Shown: positions 17,780 through 26,246, counted from the stretch's first letter. The stretch is 64,000 nucleotides of DNA from Aquihabitans sp. G128 (GCF_019048865.1 NZ_CP077604.1:930001-994000), one strand, 5' to 3'. Notes: generated from the sequence alone by a model not told the origin. Translations and numbers: made by a program.

Positions 17780-18406
17780 TCAGGACCTGGGGTCGAGGTC
17801 CTCGGGGCGGTCGACGTCCGCCACCACGGCGGCGGCGAGCAGCACCGCCACCGTGGGCACGTCGTCCGTGGCGGCGTCGGCGCGCCGGGCCCCGCCGTCG
17901 ACCAGCGCCGCCAGCCGTGGGCCCTCGGCGGCGCGCCAGGCGGCGGGGAACGGGTTGCGGCGACCGTCGTCAGGGACGGCCGACAGGGCGGCGACCGCCT
18001 CCGGGGCGGCATCCAGGGCCGCCGCCAGCGACTGCAGCGACGGGCCGTCGAGCCACGGCTGGTCGCACGCGGCGACGAGGACCACCAGGTCAGGGGCATC
18101 GTCGTGCCCGCCGTCGTGCTCGCAGGCGGCGAGCAGGGCGGTGGCCAGGCCACCGAGCGGGCCCTGGCCGGGCCAGCGGTCCGGCACCTGGTCGAGACCG
18201 AGGATGGCCGACCAGGACGGGTCGCCGCCCACCAGCACCACGTGGTGGGCGCCGGCGGCGCGCAGGGCGGCCGCCACCCGCGCCGCCATGGGCACGCCCT
18301 CGACCTCGACCAGGGCCTTGTCGGCTCCCATCCGTCGGCTGGCGCCGCCGCACAGGACCGCACCCACCAGGCGGCGTGGCGGGTCGGAGCCTGCTGCGTC
18401 GGTCAC
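17780..18406 (-). CDS. mobA: molybdenum cofactor guanylyltransferase
   Basis: 208 aa from GTG 18406. Attaches GMP to molybdopterin to form MGD. The nucleotide-binding loop LCGGASRRMGADKAL (18-32) matches the family consensus LAGGxSxRMGxDK except that C19 replaces Ala. The metal-binding aspartate is in ACDQPWL. No other moa/moe genes are near. It begins 16 bp after the PLP-enzyme stop on the same strand. A distant CofC-like role is possible, but the motif favours MobA. Confidence 0.87.
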   Translation of the reverse strand: MTDAAGSDPPRRLVGAVLCGGASRRMGADKALVEVEGVPMAARVAAALRAAGAHHVVLVGGDPSWSAILGLDQVPDRWPGQGPLGGLATALLAACEHDGGHDDAPDLVVLVAACDQPWLDGPSLQSLAAALDAAPEAVAALSAVPDDGRRNPFPAAWRAAEGPRLAALVDGGARRADAATDDVPTVAVLLAAAVVADVDRPEDLDPRS

Positions 18407-18422
18407 GCTCGCTGCCCGAGGG

Positions 18423-19667
18423 TCAGCTGACCCCTCCGTAGGTGGCCTCGACGCCCCGGCTCTCGCCGTGGTTGGCCACCGCGAAGGCCAGGTCCTCCAG
18501 GAACTGGTCGACGATGTGGGCGTGGTACGGCGAGACCATGAGGTGCAGGCCGCCCTGCTGGCGATCGAGGTTCCACCCCTTGTCGTCCATGACGTCGGCG
18601 ACGGCGCCGATGTCGATGTCGAGGGTGTCGGAGCCGAACTCGAACAGGGACAGGTCGGGCTGGTGGGTGATGCGCAAGCCGTCGATGGCGGCGATCCCGG
18701 CCTGGAAGCGGTTGCTGGTGGCTCGCACGATCTCGGCGAGGCGCAGGTAGCCGTCGACGCCGAGGTGGTTGATGGCCGCCCAGGCGCCGGCGATGGGCGC
18801 CGCCGAGCGGGTGCCGGCTGCGGTGCCCGAGGCGTAGAGGCCGCCGGGCCACTCGTCGTACCAGAAGAACTGGTGCTGGAGCAGGTCCCGGCTCTTGTAC
18901 AGGACCACCGACGCGCCCTTGAACGTGTAGCCGTACTTGTGCACGTCGGCGCTGATGGAGGTGACGCCGGGGCAGCGGAAGTCCCAGAGGGGCACGTCCT
19001 CGCCGAGGCGCTCCCACCAGGGCAGCAGCCAGCCGCCCAGGCAGGCGTCGGTGTGGAAGAGGATGCCCCGATCGAGGGCGAGGCCGGCCAGGGTCTCGAT
19101 CGGGTCGATGACGCCGTAGGGGTAGCACGGTGCCGAGCCGACGATCAGGCCGGTGCGCTCGGTGATGGCGGCCGCGGTGGCCACCGGGTCGGCCCGCCCG
19201 TCGGGGCCGACGGGCACCAGGACCAGCTCCACGTCGAGGTACTTGCAGGCCTTGGCGAACGCCGGGTGGGCGGTGGCGGGCGCCAGGACCTGGGGCTCGG
19301 CGATGCCGCGGGTGGCCCGGCTGTGGTCCCGGGCGACCTGGACGGCGAGGAAGATGCTCTCGGTGCCGCCGCTGCTCATGGAGCCGGCGTTGGGCTCGGT
19401 GCCGAGCAGATCGGCCGCCATGGCGATGACGTCGAGCTCCATCTGCAGGACGCTCGGGTACTTGAACGGGTTGAGGGCGTTGTCGTGCAGGTAGCGGACG
19501 CCGACCTGCTCCAGCAGCTCCTCGTGCTCGTGGTCGTCGACGTTGTAGACGAGGCTGAACGCCCGGCCGCCCCGCCAGTCGATGTCCTCGGCGTGGCGGG
19601 CCTCGATGCCCGCCAGCAGCTCCTTGGCATCGCGTCCGTGTTCGGGGATCTTCGCTCCGTCAGCCAT
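18423..19667 (-). CDS. PLP-dependent lyase/decarboxylase, sphingosine-1-phosphate-lyase-like
   Basis: 414 aa, fold type I PLP enzyme. SSGGTESIFLA (99-109) binds the cofactor phosphate, H134 stacks on the ring, D207 in HTDACLGGW contacts the pyridine nitrogen, and K244 in ADVHKYGYTFKG forms the Schiff base. The DVHKYGY context and the following KGASVVLYK match the S1P lyase/aspartate-decarboxylase-like branch more than classic glutamate decarboxylase. S1P lyases cleave phosphorylated long-chain bases; tyrosine or glutamate decarboxylation cannot be ruled out. A TAGGTT box 6 nt before ATG 19667 suggests a leaderless message. Confidence 0.85.
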   Translation of the reverse strand: MADGAKIPEHGRDAKELLAGIEARHAEDIDWRGGRAFSLVYNVDDHEHEELLEQVGVRYLHDNALNPFKYPSVLQMELDVIAMAADLLGTEPNAGSMSSGGTESIFLAVQVARDHSRATRGIAEPQVLAPATAHPAFAKACKYLDVELVLVPVGPDGRADPVATAAAITERTGLIVGSAPCYPYGVIDPIETLAGLALDRGILFHTDACLGGWLLPWWERLGEDVPLWDFRCPGVTSISADVHKYGYTFKGASVVLYKSRDLLQHQFFWYDEWPGGLYASGTAAGTRSAAPIAGAWAAINHLGVDGYLRLAEIVRATSNRFQAGIAAIDGLRITHQPDLSLFEFGSDTLDIDIGAVADVMDDKGWNLDRQQGGLHLMVSPYHAHIVDQFLEDLAFAVANHGESRGVEATYGGVS

Positions 19668-19673
19668 CCCGTG

Positions 19674-19679
19674 AACCTA
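19674..19679 (-). promoter_or_regulatory. -10 box, leaderless PLP-lyase gene
   Basis: TAGGTT on the minus strand, 6 nt before ATG 19667. Confidence 0.6.
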
Positions 19680-19729
19680 GGCGGGCCGACCGCCTGCCGC
19701 GACCGCCCGCTCCGGGTGCGACCGGCGCT

Positions 19730-20293
19730 TCAGCCGCCGTAGTTCATGCGGGTGTCCTCCATGCGGAGGACCTCGGTGTCCTCGGGGCCCTGGAAGCCGA
19801 CGTCGACCACCTCGCCGATGAAGAACGTGTGGCCGCCGAGGTCGACCGCCTGGCGGACCTCGCAGTCGACGAACGCCGGGGCCTGGTCGAGGATCGGCGC
19901 GCCGGTGGCGCCGTCGTGCACGGCGAAGCCGTTCAGGGTGGAGGCCGCCGCGTCCCACTCGCAGGGCTTGGTGAACTTCCGCACGATGGCGCGGTCGTCG
20001 CGGGCGATGGTGTTCAGGCTGAACACCTGGCCTTCGACGATGAGCTCGTGGGTGAGCGCCGGCTTCTCGACGCCGATGCCGATCAGCTTCGGGTCGAACG
20101 ACACCTGGGTGACCCAGTTGGTGGTCATGAGGTTGCGCCGCTCCCCCGCCCGGCTCCCCACGGCGTAGAGCCCGTACGGCATCGTCCACAGCACCCGCCG
20201 CCGCAGCTTGTCGTACTCGACCCGCTCCTCGTCCCCCTCGCCCACCCGCTCCGGGTACGGCCCGATCGGTCCACTGCCACCAGCTGCTGCCAT
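19730..20293 (-). CDS. flavin reductase-like FMN-binding split-barrel protein
   Basis: 187 aa. MTTNWVTQVSFDPKLIGIGV is the conserved FMN-contact region of the flavin reductase-like family, and SLNTIARDD and FFIGEVVDV are further core strands. Such proteins reduce flavin for a partner monooxygenase, or use flavin or F420-like cofactors themselves. No monooxygenase is adjacent. The start ATG 20293 has a TAGGGT box 7 nt upstream. Confidence 0.85.
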   Translation of the reverse strand: MAAAGGSGPIGPYPERVGEGDEERVEYDKLRRRVLWTMPYGLYAVGSRAGERRNLMTTNWVTQVSFDPKLIGIGVEKPALTHELIVEGQVFSLNTIARDDRAIVRKFTKPCEWDAAASTLNGFAVHDGATGAPILDQAPAFVDCEVRQAVDLGGHTFFIGEVVDVGFQGPEDTEVLRMEDTRMNYGG

Positions 20294-20300
20294 GCCGCCG

Positions 20301-20306
20301 ACCCTA
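20301..20306 (-). promoter_or_regulatory. -10 box, leaderless flavin reductase gene
   Basis: TAGGGT on the minus strand, 7 nt before ATG 20293. Confidence 0.6.
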
Positions 20307-20353
20307 CCGAGGGGCCGACCAGACGCCCTCGGGGCCGAGGAGTGCCCTTGACC

Positions 20354-20519
20354 TTCGAGCGAAGCGAGCCCGGGGGGTGTCGGGGGGCGGAGCTTGCGGA
20401 GCCCCCTGACGACCTGGACCCAGCGGCGCAGCCGGTGGGTCCAGCGAGAGCGCCGGCCGTCAGGCCGTCCTGCAGGAAGCTCGGGGGAACGAGTGAGCGC
20501 AGCGAACGAGTGAGCCCGA
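20354..20519. repeat. ~165-bp direct repeat, copy 1
   Basis: Lies just beyond the stop of the glutamine-synthetase-like gene and is repeated in the same orientation at 21987-22150 on its other side. Contains stacked inverted repeats, for example GGGGGC...GCCCCC around CGGAGCTTGCGG. It fills most of the 232-bp gap. Confidence 0.85.
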
Positions 20520-20525
20520 AGGCCC

Positions 20526-21899
20526 CTACAACTGCTCGAAGTTGCGGCGGAGCTCCCAATCGGTGACGGCGCGGTTGAAGGCGAGCCACTCCTGCTGGGC
20601 GTGGTTGAGGAGGTGGTGGTGCACCTCGGGGCCGAACGCCTCGAGGGCGACCTCGGAGGTGCGGAAGAGCTCGATGGCCTCGACGAGGGTGGAGGGGATG
20701 CGCTCCACGTCGGTGTCGGTGTAGGCGTTGCCGACGAACGGGTCGCCCGGCTCCAGCTGGTGCTCGATGCCGTACAGGCCGGCGGCGATGACGCCGGCGA
20801 AGGCGAGGTAGCTGTTCACGTCGGCACCAGGGATGCGGCTCTCCACGCGGTAGCCCTGGCCGTGGCCCACGAGGCGCAGGCCGCAGGTGCGGTTGTCGGA
20901 CCCCCAGGCGATGGCCGTCGGCGCCCACGAGTCGGGCTGGAAGCGCTTGTAGGAGTTGACCGTCGGCGCGAAGAGCAGCGTGAGCTCGCGCGAGCAGTGC
21001 ACCAGGCCGCCGAGCCAGTGGCGGAAGGTGTCGCTCATGTTGTGGGCGCCCTTGGCGTCCCACATCAGCGACTTCCTGCCGCGCTTGTCCCACAGGCTGG
21101 AGTGCACGTGGCACGACGAGCCCACCTCGTCCATGGCGTACTTGGCCATGAAGGTGAGCGACCGGCCGTGCTTGTCGGCGATCTCCTTCGCCCCGTTCTT
21201 GTAGATGGTGTTGCGGTCGGCCATCTCGGTGGCATCGGCGTAGACGAGGTTGATCTCGTGCTGGCCCTTGCCGGCCTCGCCCTTGGAGAACTCCACCGGG
21301 ATGCCGGCGGCCTGGAGCCCGTTGCGGATCTCCCGGATGAGGTACTCGTCTCGGGTGGTCTGGAGGATGTGGTAGTCCTCGACCACGTCGGAGTGCGGGG
21401 TGAGGCCGTGGTAGCGCTTCTCGGCGGCCTCGGCGTAGGAGTCCTTGAACAGGAAGAACTCCAGCTCGGCGCCGATCTTCACGGTGAAGCCGAGGTCGGC
21501 CGCCCGCTCCTCCTGGCGCTTGAGGATGCGCCGGGGCGACACCTCGATGGGGCCCTTGCCGCCCTCTTCCACCAGGTCGCACAGCACCAGCGCGGTGCGG
21601 TCGATCCACGGGACGATGCGCAGCGTGGACAGGTCCGGGACGGCGGAGAAGTCGCCGTAGCCCTGGTCCCAGTTGAAGGTCTTGAACCCGGGCAGCGGGT
21701 TCATCTCGACGTCGACGGCGAGCAGGTAGTTGCACGCCTCCACCGAGCCCTCGGCCACGACGTCGAGGAAGTACTGGCCCATGACCCGCTTGCCGACGAG
21801 GCGGCCCTGCAGGTCCGGGAACGCCACCAGCACGGTGTCGACCGACCCGTCGCGGATCATCGACCTCAGCTCGTCCAGCTCCAGCGTCACGCGGTCCAT
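20526..21899 (-). CDS. glutamine-synthetase-like gamma-glutamyl ligase
   Basis: 457 aa from ATG 21899. Contains the GS beta-grasp and catalytic domains: GAELEFFLF, EINLVYADA, SSCHVHSSLW (the ATP/metal loop) and VESRIPGADVNSYL. Compared with housekeeping GlnA it lacks the adenylylation-site tail, and it resembles GlnA3/GlnA4/PuuA-type enzymes that join glutamate to polyamines, ethanolamine or other amines. The nearby SDRs and aldehyde dehydrogenase would suit such an amine-breakdown route, but that link is only inferred. Upstream open sequence is the ~165-bp repeat and is not part of the protein. Confidence 0.88.
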   Translation of the reverse strand: MDRVTLELDELRSMIRDGSVDTVLVAFPDLQGRLVGKRVMGQYFLDVVAEGSVEACNYLLAVDVEMNPLPGFKTFNWDQGYGDFSAVPDLSTLRIVPWIDRTALVLCDLVEEGGKGPIEVSPRRILKRQEERAADLGFTVKIGAELEFFLFKDSYAEAAEKRYHGLTPHSDVVEDYHILQTTRDEYLIREIRNGLQAAGIPVEFSKGEAGKGQHEINLVYADATEMADRNTIYKNGAKEIADKHGRSLTFMAKYAMDEVGSSCHVHSSLWDKRGRKSLMWDAKGAHNMSDTFRHWLGGLVHCSRELTLLFAPTVNSYKRFQPDSWAPTAIAWGSDNRTCGLRLVGHGQGYRVESRIPGADVNSYLAFAGVIAAGLYGIEHQLEPGDPFVGNAYTDTDVERIPSTLVEAIELFRTSEVALEAFGPEVHHHLLNHAQQEWLAFNRAVTDWELRRNFEQL

Positions 21900-21986
21900 G
21901 GCTCCCCAACTCTCATCCGGCGGCGGGCGAAGGTTACGGCACCCGTCCAACCCCACCGCGCGCTCACAGCCAGAGGCGCGGTGGGG

Positions 21987-22150
21987 TTCGAGGGAAGCGA
22001 GCCCGGGGGGGTGTCGGGGGGCGGAGCTTGCGGAGCCCCCTGACGACCTGGGACCGGCGGCGAAGCCGGTGGGCCCAGCGAAGGCGCCGGCCGTCAGGCC
22101 GTCATGAAGGAAGCTCGATGAAGGGAGCGAGCGCAGCGAGCTCCCTGAAG
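21987..22150. repeat. ~165-bp direct repeat, copy 2
   Basis: Second copy of the repeat at 20354-20519, same orientation, between the SDR stop and the ligase start. The two copies are nearly identical over about 110 bp and diverge at the distal end. A terminal GGGAGC...GCTCCC hairpin lies at 22123-22145. Confidence 0.85.
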
Positions 22151-22158
22151 AGAAGACC

Positions 22159-22929
22159 TCACTCGGGCGTGGTGTAGGCGGCGGTGATGCCACCGTCGAT
22201 CAACAAGCTCTGGCCGGTCATGAAGCTGGCCTCGTCGCTGGCCAGGAAGAGGGCGCCGTTGACCATCTCCTCCGAGGTGCCGAAGCGGCCCATGGGGATG
22301 TGCACGAGGCGGCGGTTGCGCTTCTCGTCGTCGCTCAGGTACTTGGCCAGCAGCGGGGTCAGCACCGGTCCGGGGCACAGGGCGTTGGCCCGGATGCCCT
22401 GGCGGGCGTAGATGACGGCGATCTCGCGGGTCATCGACAGCACGGCGCCCTTGGAGGTGGTGTAGGCGAGCTGCGGCGTGGCGGCACCGAGGTGGGCGAC
22501 GAACGAGGCCACGTTGATGATCGACCCGCCGCCGCTCTCGAGCATGGCGGGGATGCCGGCCTTGCAGCACAGCCACAGGCCCTTGACGTTGACGTCCATC
22601 GTGAGCTCCCACGTGGACTCGGGGGTGGTGACGGCGTCGTCGTCGTCGCCCAGGCTGACCCCGGCGTTGTTGTAGAGGATGCTCAGGCCGCCGAAGGACT
22701 CGACCGTGCGGGCCACGGCCGCTTCGACCTGGGCGAAGTCGCGCACGTCAGCGGCGATGGCGATGGCCTCGCCCCCTGCGGCGGCGATGGCCTCGACGAC
22801 CTCGGGCCGCTCCTCGACGTCGACCACCGCGACCTTGGCGCCCTCGGCGGCGAACCGCTCGGCGGCGACGCGGCCCATGCCGCCTCCCGCTCCCGTGATC
22901 AGCGCGACCTTGCCAGCCAGACGGCCCAT
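22159..22929 (-). CDS. short-chain dehydrogenase/reductase (classical SDR)
   Basis: 256 aa. Cofactor loop TGAGGGMG (12-19), NNAG motif, and catalytic S142, Y156 and K160 (YTTSK). D37 after the second strand (VAVVDVEE) predicts NAD(H) preference. Oxidises or reduces a secondary alcohol/ketone of unknown identity. GGGGAG precedes the ATG by about 8 nt. It is divergent from the aldehyde dehydrogenase at 23062, which could act on the same pathway. Confidence 0.93.
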   Translation of the reverse strand: MGRLAGKVALITGAGGGMGRVAAERFAAEGAKVAVVDVEERPEVVEAIAAAGGEAIAIAADVRDFAQVEAAVARTVESFGGLSILYNNAGVSLGDDDDAVTTPESTWELTMDVNVKGLWLCCKAGIPAMLESGGGSIINVASFVAHLGAATPQLAYTTSKGAVLSMTREIAVIYARQGIRANALCPGPVLTPLLAKYLSDDEKRNRRLVHIPMGRFGTSEEMVNGALFLASDEASFMTGQSLLIDGGITAAYTTPE

Positions 22930-22957
22930 CGGTGTCTCCCCGTTTCCTCGACCCGGC

Positions 22958-22969
22958 CCCCGATCGGGG
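22958..22969. promoter_or_regulatory. 12-bp perfect palindrome between divergent SDR and aldehyde dehydrogenase
   Basis: CCCCGATCGGGG, extendable to GGCCCC/GGGGCC arms (22955-22971). It sits 17 bp before the TATGAT box at 22987, so it could be an operator. Confidence 0.3.
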
Positions 22970-22986
22970 CCAGTGGTGGTCGCCCG

Positions 22987-22992
22987 TATGAT
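22987..22992 (+). promoter_or_regulatory. -10 box for aldehyde dehydrogenase 23062
   Basis: TATGAT is close to consensus; the leader to ATG 23062 would be about 60 nt and holds a strong ribosome site. Confidence 0.45.
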
Positions 22993-23061
22993 GCCCGTTC
23001 CGACCGGTCACCCCGGTCACCCGTCCCGGGAGCGCCCCGGGACCTCCCGGGGAGGGACCAG

Positions 23062-24495
23062 ATGGCTGAGCAGTTGATCATCGCCGGCAAGCGCCAGGAC
23101 GCCGCCGAGGGGGCCACGTTCAGCGTGACCGAGCCGGCCACCGGCAAGCCGCTGGCCGACGTGGCCAAGGCCAGCGCGGTCGACGTCGACCTCGCCCTCG
23201 CCGCCGCCCACGCCGCGTTCGCCGACGGGCGGGGCACCTGGGCCCGCACCAACGCCACCCAGCGCGGCCGCGTCCTGCACCGCGTGGCCGAGCTGCTCCG
23301 CGAGCGCGAGGACCTCTTCGCCACCACCGAAGCCCGAGGCGCCGGCCACCCCATGGGCGACGCACGCTGGGAGGTCGGCGCGGCCGCCGGCACCTTCGAG
23401 TACTACGCCGGTGCCGCCAACAAGCACTTCGGCCAGGTGGTCCCGGTCCAGGACGCCGGCCTCGACGTCGTGCTGCGCGAGCCGGTCGGCCCGGTGGCGC
23501 TGATCGTGCCGTGGAACTTCCCGCTCCTCATCGCCTGCTGGAAGCTGGCTCCGGCCCTGGCCTGCGGCAACCCGGTCATCCTCAAGCCGGCCTCGCTCAC
23601 GCCCCTGACCGCGCTCCTGCTGGGCGACCTCCTGGTCGACGCCGGGATCCCCGAGGACCAGGTGTACGTGCTGCCCGGCCCGGGCGGCGTCATCGGCGAC
23701 GCCCTGGTGGCCGACCACCGCACCGCCAAGATCTCCTTCACCGGCGAGACCACCACCGGTGCGTCGATCCTCAAGTCCTCCGCCGACCACATCGCCCGGG
23801 TGTCGCTGGAGCTGGGCGGCAAGTCGGCCGCGGTGGTCTTCGCCGACGCCGACGTGGCCGCTGCGGCCGCCGACACCCCCATGGCCGTGTTCGGCAACGC
23901 CGGCCAGGACTGCTGCGCCCGCAGCCGGATCCTGGTGGAGCGCCCGGTCTACGACGAGTTCCTGGAGCACTTCACCGCCACCACGAAGGCCATCCGCCTC
24001 GGCGACCCGCTCGACGACGCCACCGAGATGGGCCCGATGATCTCCGCCGCCCAGCGCCAGACCTCGCTCGACTACCTGGGCATCGGCACCGGCGAGGGCG
24101 CCCGCGTGGTCACCGGCGGCGAGGTCCCCGACCGGGAGGGCTTCTACCTCACGCCCGCCGTGGTGGCCGACGTCGGCAACGACATGCGCATCGCCCGGGA
24201 GGAGATCTTCGGGCCCGTGGCCTCGGTCATCCCGTTCGATGGCGAGGAGGAGGCCATCCGCATCTCCAACGACAGCGACTACGGGCTCTCCGGCTCGCTG
24301 TGGACGGGGAACGCCACCCGGGCCATTCGCGTGGCCAAGTCGCTGCGCACCGGCACGCTGTCGGTCAACACCAACCGCTCGGTGCGCTTCGAGGCGCCCT
24401 TCGGCGGCTACAAGAAGTCCGGCCTCGGCCGGGAGCTCGGCATGGGCGCCATGGACGCCTACACCGAGGTCAAGAACGTCTTCTTCTCCGAGTAG
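23062..24495 (+). CDS. aldehyde dehydrogenase
   Basis: 477 aa from ATG 23062, preceded by GGGGAGGGA. Catalytic N152 (PWNFP), E250 (LELGGKS) and C284 (AGQDCC; a second Cys follows at 285). The C-terminal FEAPFGGYKKSGLGRELG is the usual oligomerisation region. It resembles gamma-aminobutyraldehyde/betaine-aldehyde dehydrogenases, and with the nearby glutamyl ligase could serve amine catabolism. It is followed after 44 bp by an SDR with its own promoter box. Confidence 0.93.
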   Translation: MAEQLIIAGKRQDAAEGATFSVTEPATGKPLADVAKASAVDVDLALAAAHAAFADGRGTWARTNATQRGRVLHRVAELLREREDLFATTEARGAGHPMGDARWEVGAAAGTFEYYAGAANKHFGQVVPVQDAGLDVVLREPVGPVALIVPWNFPLLIACWKLAPALACGNPVILKPASLTPLTALLLGDLLVDAGIPEDQVYVLPGPGGVIGDALVADHRTAKISFTGETTTGASILKSSADHIARVSLELGGKSAAVVFADADVAAAAADTPMAVFGNAGQDCCARSRILVERPVYDEFLEHFTATTKAIRLGDPLDDATEMGPMISAAQRQTSLDYLGIGTGEGARVVTGGEVPDREGFYLTPAVVADVGNDMRIAREEIFGPVASVIPFDGEEEAIRISNDSDYGLSGSLWTGNATRAIRVAKSLRTGTLSVNTNRSVRFEAPFGGYKKSGLGRELGMGAMDAYTEVKNVFFSE

Positions 24496-24525
24496 GGCCC
24501 GACCCGGGGCCACCGTGGCGGCCGG

Positions 24526-24531
24526 TACGGT
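24526..24531 (+). promoter_or_regulatory. -10 box, leaderless SDR gene
   Basis: TACGGT, 8 nt before ATG 24540. Confidence 0.55.
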
Positions 24532-24539
24532 CGGCGGCC

Positions 24540-25313
24540 ATGGTGACCCCGGTGCCCTTCGCCCTGCCCGCCGACCAGCTCGCCGGGCGCGTCGCGGTGG
24601 TCACGGGCGCCAGCCGGGGCCTGGGCGCGGGCCTGGCGGCGCGCTTCGCCGAGCACGGCATGGACCTCGCGCTGTGCGCCCGGACCGAGCCGACGCTGCC
24701 GGCCGGGGCGACCGGACTGACCGCCGCTGTCGACGTCACCGACGCTGCGGCGGTCGACGCGTTCGCCGACCGGGTGGTCGACGAGGTCGGTCCCGTCGCC
24801 CTCTGGGTCAACAACGCCGGCGTCCTCCAGCCGATCGGCCCCCACCGAGACCACGATCCGTCGGAGGTCGACCGGGCCCTGCTGGTCAACGTCGGCGGCG
24901 TGGCCAACGGCACCCGGGCCTTCACCCGGGTCGCCAGGGCCGATGCCACGGCTGGCAGCGGTCGGCCGGTGCTGGTGAACGTCACCTCCGGCGCCGCCAC
25001 CTCGGTCTACGAGGGGTGGTCGATCTACGGAGCGTGCAAGGCGGCCGTCGACCACCTCACCCGCACCGTCGCGGCCGAGGAGCCGGCGCTGGCCTGCTGG
25101 GCGGTGGCGCCCGGCATCGTCGAGACCGGCATGCAGGCGCTCATCCGGTCCCAGGACGCGGCGAGCTTCCCGGCGGTGGAGCGGTTCCGCCAGATCCACG
25201 CCGACGGCTCGGCCAACGCACCGGCGTGGGTGGCCGACCACCTCGCCGGCCTGGTGGCCGGGACGTGGGCGCCCGACGACGTGGTGGCCCGGATCCCGAA
25301 CGAGCACGGCTGA
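24540..25313 (+). CDS. SDR-family oxidoreductase
   Basis: 257 aa from ATG 24540. Cofactor motif TGASRGLG (22-29), NNAG near 91-94, active-site T149/S150, Y163 and K167 (YGACK). The sequence after the second strand is ALCARTE; an Arg here favours NADP(H). It resembles sepiapterin reductase/yeast-type SDRs, but the substrate is unknown. It ends in a convergent gap with the DUF3151 gene. Confidence 0.9.
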   Translation: MVTPVPFALPADQLAGRVAVVTGASRGLGAGLAARFAEHGMDLALCARTEPTLPAGATGLTAAVDVTDAAAVDAFADRVVDEVGPVALWVNNAGVLQPIGPHRDHDPSEVDRALLVNVGGVANGTRAFTRVARADATAGSGRPVLVNVTSGAATSVYEGWSIYGACKAAVDHLTRTVAAEEPALACWAVAPGIVETGMQALIRSQDAASFPAVERFRQIHADGSANAPAWVADHLAGLVAGTWAPDDVVARIPNEHG

Positions 25314-25337
25314 CGACCGCTTGGATCGCGCCGCGCC

Positions 25338-25363
25338 GGAGCCCTGCCGGTCCGCCGGGCTCC
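25338..25363. terminator. bidirectional hairpin
   Basis: Arms GGAGCCC (25338-25344) and GGGCTCC (25357-25363), 12-nt loop, in the 60-bp gap between convergent SDR and DUF3151 genes. Confidence 0.5.
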
Positions 25364-25373
25364 CGAGCCTCGC

Positions 25374-25814
25374 TCAGTCGAGGTCGGCGGGCGGCCAGGT
25401 GGGATCGCACTGCTTGAGGAAGAACGCGCAGCGCTCCTCTTCGTCGACCTCGCCGATCCGACCGGCGACGGTGGACAGCCCGTGGAGGGCGCGCAGGAAG
25501 CCCCGGTTCTCCTCGTGGCGCCAGCGGACGTAGCCGCTGCCCCGCCACCCGTTGGCACGCAGCCGGTCGAGGCCACGGTGGTAGCCGACCCGGAAGGCGG
25601 CGTACTGCTCGATGTCGTCCCGACCGAGCTGGCCGAGGCGGGCCCAGCCGTCGAGGAACCGCGGGTGGGCGGCCACCACCGCCGCCACCGCAGCCCGTCG
25701 CTCGCCGGCCGGGCGGTCCAGCGCAGCCGCCAGGGCATCCCGGAGCTCGGCCGGCTCGGTGTCGAGCACGGTCTCGGGCGGACCGGTGGGCGTGAGGTGC
25801 ACGGGGTTGCCCAT
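25374..25814 (-). CDS. DUF3151 family protein
   Basis: 146 aa. The block FRVGYHRGLDRLRANGWRGS, then YVRWRHEENRGFLRAL and CAFFLKQCDPTWPP is the pattern of DUF3151, a family restricted to actinobacteria. Function unknown; the family is often a lone housekeeping-like gene. The TACCCT box 6 nt before ATG 25814 suggests a leaderless mRNA. Confidence 0.88.
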   Translation of the reverse strand: MGNPVHLTPTGPPETVLDTEPAELRDALAAALDRPAGERRAAVAAVVAAHPRFLDGWARLGQLGRDDIEQYAAFRVGYHRGLDRLRANGWRGSGYVRWRHEENRGFLRALHGLSTVAGRIGEVDEEERCAFFLKQCDPTWPPADLD

Positions 25815-25820
25815 CTCGAC

Positions 25821-25826
25821 AGGGTA
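25821..25826 (-). promoter_or_regulatory. -10 box, leaderless DUF3151 gene
   Basis: TACCCT on the minus strand, 6 nt before ATG 25814. Confidence 0.55.
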
Positions 25827-25856
25827 CGGGGGCGACCGAGGCCCGGTGCCCGGACG

Positions 25857-25896
25857 CGTCGAGGGACCGGACCGTGCTCGGCCCGGTCCCTCGACG
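25857..25896 (-). terminator. terminator of pilin gene 1
   Basis: Perfect 14-bp arms (25857-25870 and 25883-25896) with a 12-nt loop, 17 nt past the pilin-1 stop. Confidence 0.8.
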
Positions 25897-25912
25897 GCCG
25901 CTGCCGTGCGGG

Positions 25913-26101
25913 CTACTTGTTGATCGAGGAGCCGACCTTGGAGAACTTCGACGAGGCCGAGGTCCCGAGGAAGGTCACCGCGACGATGCAGACGACGGCG
26001 ATCAGGGCCACGAGGAGGGCGTACTCCACGAGCGAGGCGCCACGCTCGTCGTCACCGAAGCGGGCCCGCAGGTACGAGGCGAGCAGGGTGTAGGTGGTCA
26101 T
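25913..26101 (-). CDS. flp: Flp/Tad-type pilin (pilin 1)
   Basis: 62 aa from ATG 26101. Flp-type type IVb prepilin: a short basic/acidic leader ending at G21, then ASLVEY with E26 (+5) and Y27 (+6), and a single hydrophobic helix (ALLVALIAVVCIVAVTFLG). The prepilin peptidase would cut after G21; the mature pilin would polymerise into thin adhesive pili. It differs from pilins 2 and 3 only at the N-terminus (MTTYTLL against MLNTYNML) and the last residue (NK against NG). No tad assembly genes are in the window. Confidence 0.92.
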   Translation of the reverse strand: MTTYTLLASYLRARFGDDERGASLVEYALLVALIAVVCIVAVTFLGTSASSKFSKVGSSINK

Positions 26102-26174
26102 GGTTCTGGGGTCTCCGTCAGGTGCGTCGAACGTCTTCTCCCTCTCCATCGGCGCCGGTACCGCTGCCCTGCAT

Positions 26175-26195
26175 GGGTCGATCGGACCGTTTGCA
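26175..26195 (-). promoter_or_regulatory. conserved pilin upstream element, copy 1
   Basis: On the minus strand GCAAACGG followed by GGTC/GACC-type inverted repeat. It is shared with the elements upstream of pilins 2 and 3, and lies 74-94 bp before the pilin-1 start. Confidence 0.55.
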
Positions 26196-26246
26196 CCGAT
26201 CCCACACAACGCCTCGCGTCGACGGGCTCGGCGGTCGGGAACGCGA

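Noticed and set aside
20354..22150. Composite transposon bounded by the ~165-bp repeats
   Set aside because: No transposase, no terminal inverted repeats and no target duplications visible.
20326..22190. N-terminal extension of the glutamine-synthetase-like protein through the ~165-bp repeat
   Set aside because: The extension is only repeat DNA in frame; the protein begins at ATG 21899.
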